The notes: a model not told the origin generated them from the sequence alone. A stretch of 64,000 nucleotides of DNA from Devosia faecipullorum (GCF_015158295.1 NZ_JACDXV010000005.1:186001-250000); one strand, 5' to 3'. Positions 36,417-47,122 are shown, counted from the stretch's first letter. Program-made: numbers and translations.

Positions 36417-37547
36417 ATGTCCATTCCCGCGCGCTTCCATGACGGTCTGGTCTCCCGGGTCCACGAGACGCAATTGCGCTACGAGCACGAGGGAGAAAGC
36501 GGACGCCTTCTGGTCCTCGATGCCGTTTCCGGCGCCCCGCTCGCCGCCTGGCCGGCCGAAAACCTCTATCTGGTCCCCGCCCGCCGCGACGAAATCCGCA
36601 TCGGCGCCAATGGCGAAAACGATGGCGCGCGCGTCGTCGTCGCCGGGGCCGAGCATATCGGGCGCATCCGCGCCACGCTGCCGCTATTGGCGCAGCGCCA
36701 AAAGCAGGAGCGCGGCAGGCAGATCCGGCTGGCGGCGCTGTCCACCATGGCGCTGGCCATGGTGATCGCCGCCTATATTTTCGGCGTGCCGCTGATCGCC
36801 ACACGCGTGGTGCAATTGGTGCCGCCGGGCTGGGAAGACGGGATCGGCCAGACCGTCGCCAGCCAGATCGAGTCCAGCCTGGGCGACGAGGCCGGATTGC
36901 CGCTTTGCGATCCGAACCCGCAAAGCCATGCCAACCGCGCCATTGCCCGCTTTGTCGATGCGGCGCTGGATGGGGTAGGCACCCCGTTCAGCCCCGAAGT
37001 GCGGGTGGTGCGCTCCGACGTCGCCAATGCCTTTGCCTTGCCGGGCGGGCGGGTCTATTTCTTCTCCGCCTTGCTCAATGCCGCCCGCACGCCGGACGAA
37101 TTCGCGGCGGTGCTGGCCCATGAACTGGGCCATGTCGTTTATCGCCACGGCATGGAGCAATTGGTCTCCACCGCCGGCACCGGCCTTCTGGTCGGCTTCA
37201 TCCTTGGCGACATGACCGGCATTTCGGTGGCGGCGGGACTGGGCGCGACCCTCATCGATTCCCGTTTTTCCCGCGAGGCCGAGCACGAGGCGGACCGCTT
37301 CGCCGCCGATGTCGCCCAAAGGCTTGATTTCCAACCCTGGGCGCTGGCCAATCTCATCGGCAGGGTCTCCCAGGACAGCGCTTTCGACCGGGCGCTCGCC
37401 CTGTTCAACACCCATCCCCTGACCGATGAACGGCTCGCCGCCCTCACCCTTTTGGGGCAGGAGCGCCCCGATGGGCTCGAACCCCCGTTCACGCGCGATG
37501 AATGGCAGGCGATCCGCTCCATGTGCATCGGCAGCAGCGCCCCTTGA
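36417..37547 (+). CDS. M48-family zinc metallopeptidase
   Basis: A 376-residue protein. Residues about 1-95 form a small beta-rich cytoplasmic part, a single membrane helix follows (about 102-124, LAALSTMALAMVIAAYIFGV), then the protease domain. The zinc motif is HELGH at 235-239 (VLAHELGHVVYRHG) with the third ligand Glu in EAEHEADRFAADV. M48 proteases of this class act on the periplasmic side in envelope maintenance (BepA/LoiP-like). It immediately follows the DUF898 gene and precedes the DUF1499 gene by 63 bases, forming one cluster. Confidence 0.9.
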   Translation: MSIPARFHDGLVSRVHETQLRYEHEGESGRLLVLDAVSGAPLAAWPAENLYLVPARRDEIRIGANGENDGARVVVAGAEHIGRIRATLPLLAQRQKQERGRQIRLAALSTMALAMVIAAYIFGVPLIATRVVQLVPPGWEDGIGQTVASQIESSLGDEAGLPLCDPNPQSHANRAIARFVDAALDGVGTPFSPEVRVVRSDVANAFALPGGRVYFFSALLNAARTPDEFAAVLAHELGHVVYRHGMEQLVSTAGTGLLVGFILGDMTGISVAAGLGATLIDSRFSREAEHEADRFAADVAQRLDFQPWALANLIGRVSQDSAFDRALALFNTHPLTDERLAALTLLGQERPDGLEPPFTRDEWQAIRSMCIGSSAP

Positions 37548-37610
37548 GACAGATTCAAACAAGCGCAACACCTTGCCGCTATCCTGGCCGCGTCACGGGA
37601 AGACGACGCC

Positions 37611-38435
37611 TTGCGGATTAAGATCAGAACCTCGAAATGGGCCATTTGGGCACGCCGCTTGGGCAGCCTTGCCCTGCCGCTCGTCCTGCTCCCGGTGCTG
37701 ATGCATCGGGAAGGCTTCATCGACGCCTCGATATTTCTGGTGCTGATCCTCTTTGCGGGGGCGGTCGCGGCGCTGGCCGTGCTGGTGGCGCTCGGGGCGC
37801 TGGCGCGGCTCTGGGTCAGCGGCGACCGGGGCTGGGCGCGGGCGCTGGGCGGGCTCGTGCTCGGGCTGATATGCCTCTTGCCCTTTGCCTATTATGGCGC
37901 GCTGGCCCTGCGCTACCCGCCCGTCACCGACATGGCCACCGCCCCGCGCAGCGACTTGCCGCTGATCTTCGAGCCCGACACCGCCGCCATGCCCCCGGCA
38001 AGAATGCTGCCGCCGGAGGAACAGGCGCGCGTCTTTCCCAATGCGCAAACGCGCCTCTATCCGCTCGATGTCGTCCAGTTGTTCGCGCTGGTGGACCGGC
38101 TGGTCGCGGCCGAAAACTGGGATGTGAGGCGCCGTATCGAGCCGCTCACCGCGCCGGATCAGGGCCGCATCAATGCCCGCATCGTCACCCTGCCGGGCTG
38201 GCGGGAGGAAGCGGTGCTGCTCATCCGCCCGAATGGTCGGGGCGCACGCGTGGACATGCGCTCCGCCTCGATCGGCGCGCCCATCGATTTTGGCTCCAAC
38301 GGCATGCGCATCAGCGCCTTTCTGGGGGCGCTGGACAATGAAGTCACCGCCTTGCTGCGCGACAATCCGAAGATCAACGACCCGGCCCCCGTGGAAGACG
38401 CGGTTCCCGACGTCGATATTGGCAACGGGCAATAG
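37611..38435 (+). CDS. DUF1499 membrane-anchored protein
   Basis: A 274-residue protein with three N-terminal hydrophobic segments (about residues 16-95) and a DUF1499 domain (about 120-255; LDVVQLFALVDRLVAAENWD, DMRSASIGAPIDFGSNGMRI). Function is unknown; members are found near envelope genes. The start at 37611 is a TTG-type codon (TTGCGGATTAAG); no ATG near it is in frame, so the start is moderately sure. It is the third gene of the rightward cluster with DUF898 and M48. Confidence 0.82.
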   Translation: MRIKIRTSKWAIWARRLGSLALPLVLLPVLMHREGFIDASIFLVLILFAGAVAALAVLVALGALARLWVSGDRGWARALGGLVLGLICLLPFAYYGALALRYPPVTDMATAPRSDLPLIFEPDTAAMPPARMLPPEEQARVFPNAQTRLYPLDVVQLFALVDRLVAAENWDVRRRIEPLTAPDQGRINARIVTLPGWREEAVLLIRPNGRGARVDMRSASIGAPIDFGSNGMRISAFLGALDNEVTALLRDNPKINDPAPVEDAVPDVDIGNGQ

Positions 38436-38456
38436 GGCCGGGCGGCGAAAAGCGCC

Positions 38457-38759
38457 TCAGCGCTTGCGCACGAATTCGGTGCGCAGCACCAGCCCCTTGA
38501 TGGCGTCGTGCCGGCAATCGATCTCTTCGGGATTGTCGGTCAGGCGGATGGAGCGGATCACTGTGCCCTGTTTCAGCGTCTGGCCGGCGCCCTTGACCTT
38601 GAGATCCTTGATCAGCACCACCGAATCCCCGTCTGCCAGCACATTGCCGGAGGCGTCGCGCACCTGGGCAGCCTCGGCGGCGGCAGCTTTCACCTCCGAA
38701 GCGGGCAGCCATTCGCCGCTCGCTTCGTCATAAACGTAATCGTCATTGTCCGTGTTCAT
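38457..38759 (-). CDS. PhnA/YjdM family protein lacking the zinc ribbon
   Basis: A 100-residue protein whose second half is the PhnA core (VRDASGNVLADGDSVVLIKD, LKVKGAGQTLKQGTVIRSIR and LRTEFVRKR). Escherichia coli YjdM carries an N-terminal zinc ribbon with four cysteines; here that part is replaced by DDYVYDEASGEWLPASEV with no cysteine. Despite its name, PhnA is not needed for C-P bond cleavage, and its role is unknown. It is a leftward single gene between the DUF1499 and glpK genes. Confidence 0.9.
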   Translation of the reverse strand: MNTDNDDYVYDEASGEWLPASEVKAAAAEAAQVRDASGNVLADGDSVVLIKDLKVKGAGQTLKQGTVIRSIRLTDNPEEIDCRHDAIKGLVLRTEFVRKR

Positions 38760-38782
38760 GCCGGTCCTATCGCAGGCCCGGC

Positions 38783-38798
38783 GGGCTTTGCCAAGCCC
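38783..38798 (-). terminator. Hairpin after glpK
   Basis: GGGCTT-TGCC-AAGCCC, a six-pair stem extended by partial pairing on both sides, 18 bases after the glpK stop on the leftward strand. There is no long T tract, so the assignment is tentative. Confidence 0.4.
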
Positions 38799-38815
38799 GA
38801 GGGGTCAGGAGGCAG

Positions 38816-40309
38816 TTATGACGCGCTCAAGGTGCGCCGCACCGCCCGGTCCCAGCCGACGATCTTGGCCTTGCGCGTGCTCGCGTCCATATCCGGCTCG
38901 AAGCGGGTGTCGCGGGCCCAGCTGGCGGCGAAATCCTGCATGCCGGGCCAGATGCCGGCCTTCATGCCCGCCAGCCACGCCGCACCCAAGGCGGTGGTTT
39001 CGAGAATGGTCGGGCGATCGACCGGCGCATCGAGAATGTCGGCGAGAAATTGCATGGTCCAGTCCGAGGCTACCATGCCGCCATCGACGCGCAGCACCGT
39101 CTCCCCCGCCCCGCCTTTCCAGTCCTTGCGCATGGCTTCGAGCAGGTCGCGCGTCTGGTAGCACACCGCTTCGAGGGCGGCGCGGGCGATTTCGGCGGGA
39201 CCGGAATTGCGGGTGAGCCCATAGATCGCACCCCGCGCCTCCGCATCCCACCAGGGCGCGCCCAGCCCCACAAAGGCGGGCACCATATAGACCTGCTGGC
39301 TTGGGTCCGCCGATTGCGCCAGCGGCCCGGTCTCGCTGGCATGCTTGACCAGTTTGAGCCCATCCCTGATCCATTGCACCGCGGCCCCGGCGATGAAGAT
39401 CGAGCCTTCCAGCGCATAAATGGTCTTGCCGTCCAGCCGATAGGCAATGGTGGTCAGGAGCCGGTTCTTGCTCCGCACCATGTCGGTGCCGGTATTGAGC
39501 AGGGCAAAGCAGCCGGTGCCATAAGTGGATTTGACCATGCCCGGTTCGAAACAGGCCTGCCCGATGGTCGCGGCATGCTGGTCGCCCGCCACGCCCAGAA
39601 TGGGAATGGATGCGCCGAACAGGGCCGCATCGGTCACCCCGAAATCATCGGCGCAATCCTTGACTTGGGGCAGGATGGCCATGGGCACGTCGAGCAGGCC
39701 GCAAAGCTGGCTGTCCCATTGGTTGCTGCCGATGTCGAACAGAAGCGTGCGTCCGGCATTGGTGGCGTCGGTTGCGTGCATCTTGCCCCCCGTCAGCCGC
39801 CAGATGAGAAAGCTGTCCACCGTGCCGAAGGCCAGTTCACCCTGTTCGGCGCGCTTGCGCGCGCCCTTGACCTTGTCCAGCAGCCATTTGACCTTGGTGC
39901 CGGAGAAATAGGGATCGAGCAGCAGGCCGGTCTTGCGGGTGAAGAGCTTTTCATGCCCCTCCTTGCGCAGCCTCGTGCAGATTGCGGCGGTGCGCCGGTC
40001 CTGCCAGACAATGGCATTGTGGATCGGCTTGCCGGTCGCGCGGTCCCAGATCAGCACGGTTTCGCGCTGATTGGTGATGCCGATGGCGGCAATGTCGCCG
40101 GCGGCGATCCTTGCCTCTTTCAGCGCCGTCTTCACCGACCAGACGACGCTTTCCCAGATCTCTTCCGGATCGTGCTCGACCCAGCCGTCCTCCGGAAAAA
40201 TCTGCGGGAATTCCTTCTGGCCGACGCCAACGATCTTGCGGTTTTCGTCGAACAGGATCGCCCGGCTCGATGTCGTGCCCTGATCGATAGCCAGAATGAA
40301 TTTGGTCAT
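38816..40309 (-). CDS. glpK: Glycerol kinase
   Basis: GlpK phosphorylates glycerol to glycerol 3-phosphate. The 497-residue FGGY-family kinase has the nucleotide motif [20 protein letters not shown] at the N terminus, [19 protein letters not shown] and [10 protein letters not shown] for substrate, and the C-terminal [23 protein letters not shown] 40309 follows AGGAGA by six bases. It is downstream of glpD on the same strand, with a repeat pair in the 130-base gap, so the two form a glycerol-catabolic operon. No glpF is nearby. Confidence 0.96.
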   Translation of the reverse strand: MTKFILAIDQGTTSSRAILFDENRKIVGVGQKEFPQIFPEDGWVEHDPEEIWESVVWSVKTALKEARIAAGDIAAIGITNQRETVLIWDRATGKPIHNAIVWQDRRTAAICTRLRKEGHEKLFTRKTGLLLDPYFSGTKVKWLLDKVKGARKRAEQGELAFGTVDSFLIWRLTGGKMHATDATNAGRTLLFDIGSNQWDSQLCGLLDVPMAILPQVKDCADDFGVTDAALFGASIPILGVAGDQHAATIGQACFEPGMVKSTYGTGCFALLNTGTDMVRSKNRLLTTIAYRLDGKTIYALEGSIFIAGAAVQWIRDGLKLVKHASETGPLAQSADPSQQVYMVPAFVGLGAPWWDAEARGAIYGLTRNSGPAEIARAALEAVCYQTRDLLEAMRKDWKGGAGETVLRVDGGMVASDWTMQFLADILDAPVDRPTILETTALGAAWLAGMKAGIWPGMQDFAASWARDTRFEPDMDASTRKAKIVGWDRAVRRTLSAS

Positions 40310-40331
40310 CAAAGTCTCCTCCGCCCGCAAT

Positions 40332-40430
40332 GTCATTCCGGCGCAGGCCGGAATCCATATCCGCATCTATCCACGACAGCCGGGTTTGCGGCCAGTCCCG
40401 CGCCTGGATTTCGGCCTGCGCCGGAATGAC
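40332..40430. repeat. Inverted pair of palindromic repeats between glpD and glpK
   Basis: Copies at 40332-40358 (GTCATTCCGGCGCAGGCCGG, then AATCCAT) and 40404-40430 (inverse, CTGGATTTCGGCCTGCGCCGG, shown in part, ending AATGAC). Same family as 5363-5448 and 33258-33354. It lies inside the presumed glpD-glpK transcript. Confidence 0.85.
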
Positions 40431-40441
40431 CCGGTGGTTGG

Positions 40442-41917
40442 CTAGCCCGCCAGATAATCCTCCAGCCGCACTACGTCCTCCGGCGTCACCCGCAATCCCA
40501 GCTTGGTGCGCCGCCACAAAATGTCCTCGGCGCTGCGCGCCCATTCCTGGGCCAATAGATAATCCACTTCCGCTCCATAGAGATCGGCGCCGAAATGGGT
40601 GCCGAGATCGGCCTGGCTTTTCGCTCCGCCCAATATGACCCGCGCCCTGGTGCCGTAAAGTCGCAGCAGCCGCCGCAACAGGCCAGCCCCCATGGCGGGA
40701 TAATCCATGCCCAGCCGGCGCAATTCGGCCTCGAACGACTTCACCCCGAAATCGCCGCCCGGCAGCGTGCTGTTTTTTGTCCAGGCCGGACCTTTGCCGC
40801 CGAGCACGGCCTCGATCTTTTCCAGCACCGATTCCGCCAGCCGCCGCGACGTGGTGAGCTTGCCGCCAAAGACGTTGATCACCGCACCGGTCTGGGCATC
40901 GCCCTCGAGCTTGAGCACATAGTCGCGCGTCGCTTCCTGCGCGGCGCTGGCTCCGTCATCAAAGAGCGGCCGTACGCCCGAATAGGTCCAGACGATATCC
41001 GCGTGCGTCACCTGTTTGGCGAAATATTCATTGGCGGCGGCGAGCAGGTAATCGGTCTCCTCGGCGGTGATTTTCACGTCGCGCGGATCGCCGTGATAAT
41101 CGCGGTCGGTGGTGCCGATCAGGGTGAAATCGTCTTCGTAGGGAATGGCGAAGAAAATCCGCCCGTCGCTGTTCTGGAAAAAATAACAGCGGTCGTGATC
41201 GTAAAGCTTGTTGACCACGATATGGCTGCCCTGGACCAGCCGCACATGGTGGGCTTCTTTGTGGCCCAGCACGCCATTGATCACCTCATCCACCCAGGGG
41301 CCCGCTGCATTGATCAGCATGCGGGCGCGCAGAACCTGTTTGCCCCCCTCCCCGTCAAGCTCGATGGTCCAGCCACCATCCTCGCGCCGGGCGGAGACCA
41401 CCTTGGTGCGCACATGGATGGACGCGCCGCGATCGGCGGCGTCGCGCGCATTGAGCACCACGAACCGCGCGTCATTGACCCAGCAATCGGAATATTCGAA
41501 GGCCAGCCGATAGCCGGGCTTGAGCGGCTTGCCGGCCTCGTCGCGCGTCAGGTCAAGGGTCTTGGTCGCCGGCAGGAGCCGCCTTCCGCCCATATGGTCA
41601 TAGAGGGCGAGCCCCGCCCGCAGCACCGCCGCCGGGCGCAGGCCCTTGTGATGGGGCAGAACGAAGCGCAGCGGCCAGATGACATGGGGCGCCGCCGACC
41701 ACAGCACTTCCCGCTCGGCCAAGGCTTCGTGCACGAGACGGAATTCGTAATGTTCGAGATAGCGCAGGCCGCCATGGATCAGCTTGGTGGCCGCCGAGGA
41801 CGTGCCCGAAGCCAGATCGTTCATCTCGGCCAGGGCCACCGAATAGCCTCGACCCACCGCATCGCGCGCCACGCTGGCGCCGTTGATGCCGCCGCCGATC
41901 ACGAAAATATCCAGCAT
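40442..41917 (-). CDS. glpD: Glycerol-3-phosphate dehydrogenase, FAD-dependent
   Basis: GlpD oxidises glycerol 3-phosphate to dihydroxyacetone phosphate at the inner membrane, passing electrons to quinone. The 491-residue protein has the FAD-binding start LDIFVIGGGINGASVARDAV, the substrate segment SGTSSAATKLIHGGLRYLEH, and the C-terminal DAO domain (VNVFGGKLTTSRRLAES pattern). ATG 41917 follows GGAGG by seven bases; ATG 41956 would run into the operator repeats. It is the promoter-proximal gene of glpD-glpK. Confidence 0.95.
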   Translation of the reverse strand: MLDIFVIGGGINGASVARDAVGRGYSVALAEMNDLASGTSSAATKLIHGGLRYLEHYEFRLVHEALAEREVLWSAAPHVIWPLRFVLPHHKGLRPAAVLRAGLALYDHMGGRRLLPATKTLDLTRDEAGKPLKPGYRLAFEYSDCWVNDARFVVLNARDAADRGASIHVRTKVVSARREDGGWTIELDGEGGKQVLRARMLINAAGPWVDEVINGVLGHKEAHHVRLVQGSHIVVNKLYDHDRCYFFQNSDGRIFFAIPYEDDFTLIGTTDRDYHGDPRDVKITAEETDYLLAAANEYFAKQVTHADIVWTYSGVRPLFDDGASAAQEATRDYVLKLEGDAQTGAVINVFGGKLTTSRRLAESVLEKIEAVLGGKGPAWTKNSTLPGGDFGVKSFEAELRRLGMDYPAMGAGLLRRLLRLYGTRARVILGGAKSQADLGTHFGADLYGAEVDYLLAQEWARSAEDILWRRTKLGLRVTPEDVVRLEDYLAG

Positions 41918-41939
41918 GTAGCCGCCTCCGCTCACCATG

Positions 41940-41993
41940 TTTCGTTTATAGTGCATTTAGGTTCGTTTTGTAATGGGGATATTTCGTTTAAAC
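41940..41993. promoter_or_regulatory. Three TTCGTTT repeats at 21-bp period upstream of glpD
   Basis: TTCGTTT occurs at 41941-41947, 41962-41968 and 41983-41989, all in the same orientation and exactly 21 bases apart, so they lie on one face of the helix. The flanks (TTTCGTTTAT, GTTCGTTTTG, TTTCGTTTAAAC) are AT-rich. The array starts 23 bases upstream of the glpD start. DeoR-family repressors such as GlpR use TTCG-type half sites, so a glycerol-regulon operator is likely; no such regulator gene is in the window. Confidence 0.6.
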
Positions 41994-42076
41994 TTCCATA
42001 CAAGCAGGGCATTGACCTGCTCCTAACCGCAGAGTACGGCTGGCATTCCTTCCTTTCGGCCAAGGCTATCCGGCCA

Positions 42077-43012
42077 ATGCTCGACATCCTCGCCATCATC
42101 GCCCCGATTTTTGCGCTCATGGCCTTCGGCTATGGCGCGGTGCGGTTTCGCCTCTTTCCCGCCGAGGGCATTAAGGCGCTGATTGCCTTCGTCAACAATT
42201 TCGCCACGCCGTGCCTGCTGTTCTATTCGATCAGCAGCAGCGATTTCCGCTCCGCCTTCAATCCGGCCATTATCGGGCCGTTCTATCTCGGCGCCATCAT
42301 CTGTTTCGTCATCGGCATCGGCATCGCCCGCAAGGCGTTCGGCAATCCGCCCGGCGAAAGCGTCTCGGTGGGCTTTGCCGGCACCTTTACCAATACGGTG
42401 CTGATCGGCCTGCCGATCATGACCCGGGCCTATGGCGAGGGCGCCCTGCCCGTCACCCTTTCGATCATCGGCCTGCATGGGGCGATCCTGTTGACGCTGG
42501 GCATGGTCACCATGGAACTGGCGCGGCGCGACGGCCAGAGGCTGAGCCGGACGCTCCTGGTCGCCGTCCGTCGCGTCGTCTCCAATCCGCTGATCTGGGG
42601 CATTGCGGCGGGCATTGTCGGCTCGCTGCTCAATCTGAAACTGATCGAGCCGGCCGAAGCCTTTTTCGTGATGATGAGCCAGGCCGTGGTGCCGGCGGCC
42701 CTGTTCGGCATTGGCGGAGCGCTGAACGAATTCCGCCTCAGCGAAAACTGGCGGCAAGCGCTGGTGGCCGCGCTGATCAAGCTCATCGTCCACCCCGCCA
42801 TCGCCTATGCGCTGATGATCTGGGTACTGCACGTACCCATGGACATCGCCCGCTACGGCATCCTGCTCGCCGCCATGCCGGCCGGCGTCAACATCTATGT
42901 CTTCGCCACCTATTACGATCGCGGCACCAGCGTTGCCGCCAACACCATCCTGATCGCCACCCTGCTCTCGGCGCTGACCATTTCGGGCTGGCTATTCCTG
43001 CTGAACCTCTAG
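42077..43012 (+). CDS. AEC family transporter (auxin efflux carrier-like)
   Basis: A 311-residue inner-membrane protein with ten predicted helices in two halves. The start MLDILAIIAPIFALMAFGYG, the crossover SVGFAGTFTNTVLIGLP and the C-terminal half (PAALFGIGGALNEF, AAMPAGVNIYVFA) are typical of the malonate/malate-type AEC carriers (MdcF-like). Substrate is uncertain; organic acids are common. It diverges from glpD, sharing the 160-base region with the TTCGTTT array. Joint regulation with glycerol use is possible but unproven. Confidence 0.9.
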   Translation: MLDILAIIAPIFALMAFGYGAVRFRLFPAEGIKALIAFVNNFATPCLLFYSISSSDFRSAFNPAIIGPFYLGAIICFVIGIGIARKAFGNPPGESVSVGFAGTFTNTVLIGLPIMTRAYGEGALPVTLSIIGLHGAILLTLGMVTMELARRDGQRLSRTLLVAVRRVVSNPLIWGIAAGIVGSLLNLKLIEPAEAFFVMMSQAVVPAALFGIGGALNEFRLSENWRQALVAALIKLIVHPAIAYALMIWVLHVPMDIARYGILLAAMPAGVNIYVFATYYDRGTSVAANTILIATLLSALTISGWLFLLNL

Positions 43013-43022
43013 CGAAGGGCGC

Positions 43023-44855
<1,833 letters not shown>

Positions 44856-44884
44856 TCTCGCCTCCCTACCCATCTGTGGCAATT

Positions 44885-44935
44885 TGCAACGCTTGTTGCG
44901 CTCGCCATCAGATCCAAGTGTTGCAAAGTGTTGCG
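44885..44935. promoter_or_regulatory. Probable activator-binding sites upstream of the sigma-54 promoter
   Basis: A palindrome GCAAC-GCTT-GTTGC (44886-44899) is followed by two direct copies of AGTGTTGC (44917-44924 and 44927-44934) ten bases apart. They lie about 75-125 bases before the -24/-12 promoter, the usual distance for upstream activator sites, and 30-80 bases upstream of the activator's own start, which also allows autoregulation. Confidence 0.5.
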
Positions 44936-45008
44936 CCGCAAACGCCCCGGTGTAAAGCCGCGTCGCGTTCACGAAGACTTGGCCCGCGAAATCAAGCGCT
45001 TGGCCGAA

Positions 45009-45025
45009 CTGGCATGATGGTTGCT
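45009..45025 (+). promoter_or_regulatory. Sigma-54 (-24/-12) promoter of the aldehyde dehydrogenase gene
   Basis: CTGGCATGATGGTTGCT matches the RpoN consensus YTGGCACGRNNNTTGCW at every fixed position but one (T for C at position 7). Transcription should begin near 45036, giving a leader of about 27 bases that contains the AGGGAGGAAG ribosome site before the TTG start at 45063. Confidence 0.85.
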
Positions 45026-45062
45026 CTTAATGGTCTGCATTCAGGAACCAAGGGAGGAAGCC

Positions 45063-46583
45063 TTGAACAAGCCCGAATTTATCGGCCAGCGCACCAAATC
45101 TCCGTACAAGGCCAAATATGGCAATTACATTGGCGGACAATGGATGGACGCCGTTGACGGCGAAACCTTCGACAATACTTCGCCCATTACCGGGCAGGTG
45201 ATCTGCAAGGTGGCGCGCGGCAAGGCCGCCGACATCGACAGGGCGCTCGACGCCGCGCACAAGGCCGCTCCGGCCTGGGGCCGCACCTCGCCGGCCGAAC
45301 GCGCCAATATGCTCAACAAGATTGCCGACCGCATCGAGGAAAACCTCGAACTGATCGCCTTGGCCGAGACCTGGGACAATGGCAAGCCGATCCGCGAGAC
45401 CAAGGCCGCCGACATTCCGCTGGCCATCGACCATTTCCGCTATTTCGCCGGCGCCATCCGCGCCCAGGAAGGCGGCATTTCTCAGATCGACAACGACACC
45501 GTCGCCTATCACTTCCAGGAGCCGTTGGGCGTGGTGGGCCAGATCATTCCGTGGAATTTCCCCATCCTGATGGCCACCTGGAAGCTGGCCCCGGCGCTTG
45601 CCGCCGGCAATGCGGTGGTGCTCAAGCCCGCCGAGCAGACCCCGGCCTCGATCCTCTTCCTCATGGAACTGATCGAAGACCTGATCCCGCCGGGCGTGCT
45701 CAATATCGTCAACGGCTTCGGCCTTGAAGCAGGCAAGCCGCTGGCCTCCTCCAACCGCATCGCCAAGATCGCCTTTACCGGCGAGACCACGACGGGCCGG
45801 CTGATCATGCAATATGCCAGCCAGAACCTCATTCCGGTGACGCTGGAACTGGGTGGAAAATCGCCCAATATCTTCTTCAAGGACGTCATGGATGAGGATG
45901 ACGATTTCTTCGACAAGGCGCTTGAAGGCTTCACCATGTTCGCCCTCAACCAGGGTGAAGTATGCACCTGCCCCAGCCGCGCCCTGATCCAGGAATCGGT
46001 CTATGAGCGCTTCATGGAGCGGGCGATCAAGCGCGTCGAAGCCATCGTGCAGGGCTCCCCGCTCGATGACGCCACCATGATCGGGGCGCAGGCTTCGTCC
46101 GAACAGCTCGAAAAGATCCTCTCCTATCTCGACATCGGCAAGCAGGAAGGCGCCAAGGTGCTGACCGGGGGCGAGCGCAACACGTTCGAGGGCGATCTGG
46201 CCGGCGGCTATTACGTCAAGCCCACCGTCTTTGCCGGCAACAACAAGATGCGCATCTTCCAGGAGGAAATTTTCGGCCCGGTCGTCTCCGTCACCACCTT
46301 CAAGGACGAGGACGAAGCGCTCGCCATCGCCAATGACACGCTTTATGGCCTCGGCGCCGGCGTGTGGACCCGCAATGGCAATCGCGCCTATCGCTTCGGC
46401 CGCGGCATCCAGGCCGGCCGCGTCTGGACCAATTGCTACCACGCCTATCCGGCCCATGCGGCCTTTGGCGGCTACAAGCAATCGGGTATCGGCCGCGAAA
46501 ACCACCGCATGATGCTCGACCATTACCAGCAGACCAAGAACATGCTGGTGAGCTACAGCCCCAAGAAGCTGGGCTTTTTCTAA
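45063..46583 (+). CDS. NAD-dependent aldehyde dehydrogenase (AcoD/ExaC type)
   Basis: A 506-residue aldehyde dehydrogenase of the group acting on acetaldehyde and short aliphatic aldehydes. It has the cofactor loop [15 protein letters not shown], the general-base segment [14 protein letters not shown], and the catalytic Cys301 in [11 protein letters not shown] with a second Cys at 303, as in AcoD. The start is a TTG at 45063, with GGGAGGAAG at the right distance; a homologue usually starts MN(K/R)PEF. It is transcribed from a sigma-54 promoter and followed by a DUF779 gene, its usual partner. Confidence 0.94.
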   Translation: MNKPEFIGQRTKSPYKAKYGNYIGGQWMDAVDGETFDNTSPITGQVICKVARGKAADIDRALDAAHKAAPAWGRTSPAERANMLNKIADRIEENLELIALAETWDNGKPIRETKAADIPLAIDHFRYFAGAIRAQEGGISQIDNDTVAYHFQEPLGVVGQIIPWNFPILMATWKLAPALAAGNAVVLKPAEQTPASILFLMELIEDLIPPGVLNIVNGFGLEAGKPLASSNRIAKIAFTGETTTGRLIMQYASQNLIPVTLELGGKSPNIFFKDVMDEDDDFFDKALEGFTMFALNQGEVCTCPSRALIQESVYERFMERAIKRVEAIVQGSPLDDATMIGAQASSEQLEKILSYLDIGKQEGAKVLTGGERNTFEGDLAGGYYVKPTVFAGNNKMRIFQEEIFGPVVSVTTFKDEDEALAIANDTLYGLGAGVWTRNGNRAYRFGRGIQAGRVWTNCYHAYPAHAAFGGYKQSGIGRENHRMMLDHYQQTKNMLVSYSPKKLGFF

Positions 46584-46606
46584 TACGCGCTCCTCCCAAG
46601 GCGCAG

Positions 46607-46628
46607 TCCCCGGGGTTTTCCCCGGGGA
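46607..46628 (+). terminator. Hairpin between the aldehyde dehydrogenase and DUF779 genes
   Basis: TCCCCGGGG-TTTT-CCCCGGGGA forms a perfect nine-pair stem 24 bases after the dehydrogenase stop. There is no T tract after it, so it may attenuate or stabilise mRNA instead of ending transcription. Confidence 0.45.
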
Positions 46629-46735
46629 TTACCCAGTTCATTCCGGCGGGACGGGCCCCACCCGAAAGACCCCGTCTCTCCCCCCATATACGGGCGCCCG
46701 CCGGAATGAGCCCCACCCCGATCGGAGCCAGAGCC

Positions 46736-47122
46736 ATGGAACACCCCGTCCCCCGCGTCGTCGCCACCGAGGCGGCCATTGCACTGATCGATCAGATCAA
46801 GGCGCGTCACGGCGCCATCATGTTTCACCAATCGGGAGGCTGCTGCGACGGCTCCTCGCCCATGTGCTATCCACAGGGCGAGTTCATCATTGGGGACCGC
46901 GACGTGAAAATGGGCGAGATCGGCGGCGCGCCGTTCTACATGTCCCCCAGCCAGTTCGACTATTGGCAGCATACCCAGCTCATCATCGACGCCATTCCGG
47001 GACGAGGCGGCATGTTCAGCCTCGACAACGGCACCGAACAGCGCTTCCTCACCCGCTCGCGCGTCTTCACCGACGCCGAACACGAAAACCGCGCCCCGGT
47101 CAGCATCGGCGCAGCGGGCTGA
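46736..47122 (+). CDS. DUF779 family protein
   Basis: A 128-residue cytoplasmic protein with the family's cysteine cluster HQSGGCCDGSSPMCYP and the segment PFYMSPSQFDYWQHTQLIID. DUF779 genes are usually next to AcoD/ExaC-type aldehyde dehydrogenases, as here, which suggests a maturation or redox role for the dehydrogenase; the biochemistry is not established. ATG 46736 follows GGAGCC; an ATG at 46706 is also in frame. It probably shares the sigma-54 transcript. Confidence 0.88.
   Translation: MEHPVPRVVATEAAIALIDQIKARHGAIMFHQSGGCCDGSSPMCYPQGEFIIGDRDVKMGEIGGAPFYMSPSQFDYWQHTQLIIDAIPGRGGMFSLDNGTEQRFLTRSRVFTDAEHENRAPVSIGAAG

Noticed and set aside
40595..42076. Long rightward frame running into the AEC transporter, suggesting a fusion
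   Set aside because: This part is antisense to glpD. The transporter starts naturally at 42077.
45027..46523. Leftward 498-codon frame over the aldehyde dehydrogenase gene
   Set aside because: Antisense shadow of a well-defined enzyme with catalytic Cys301.
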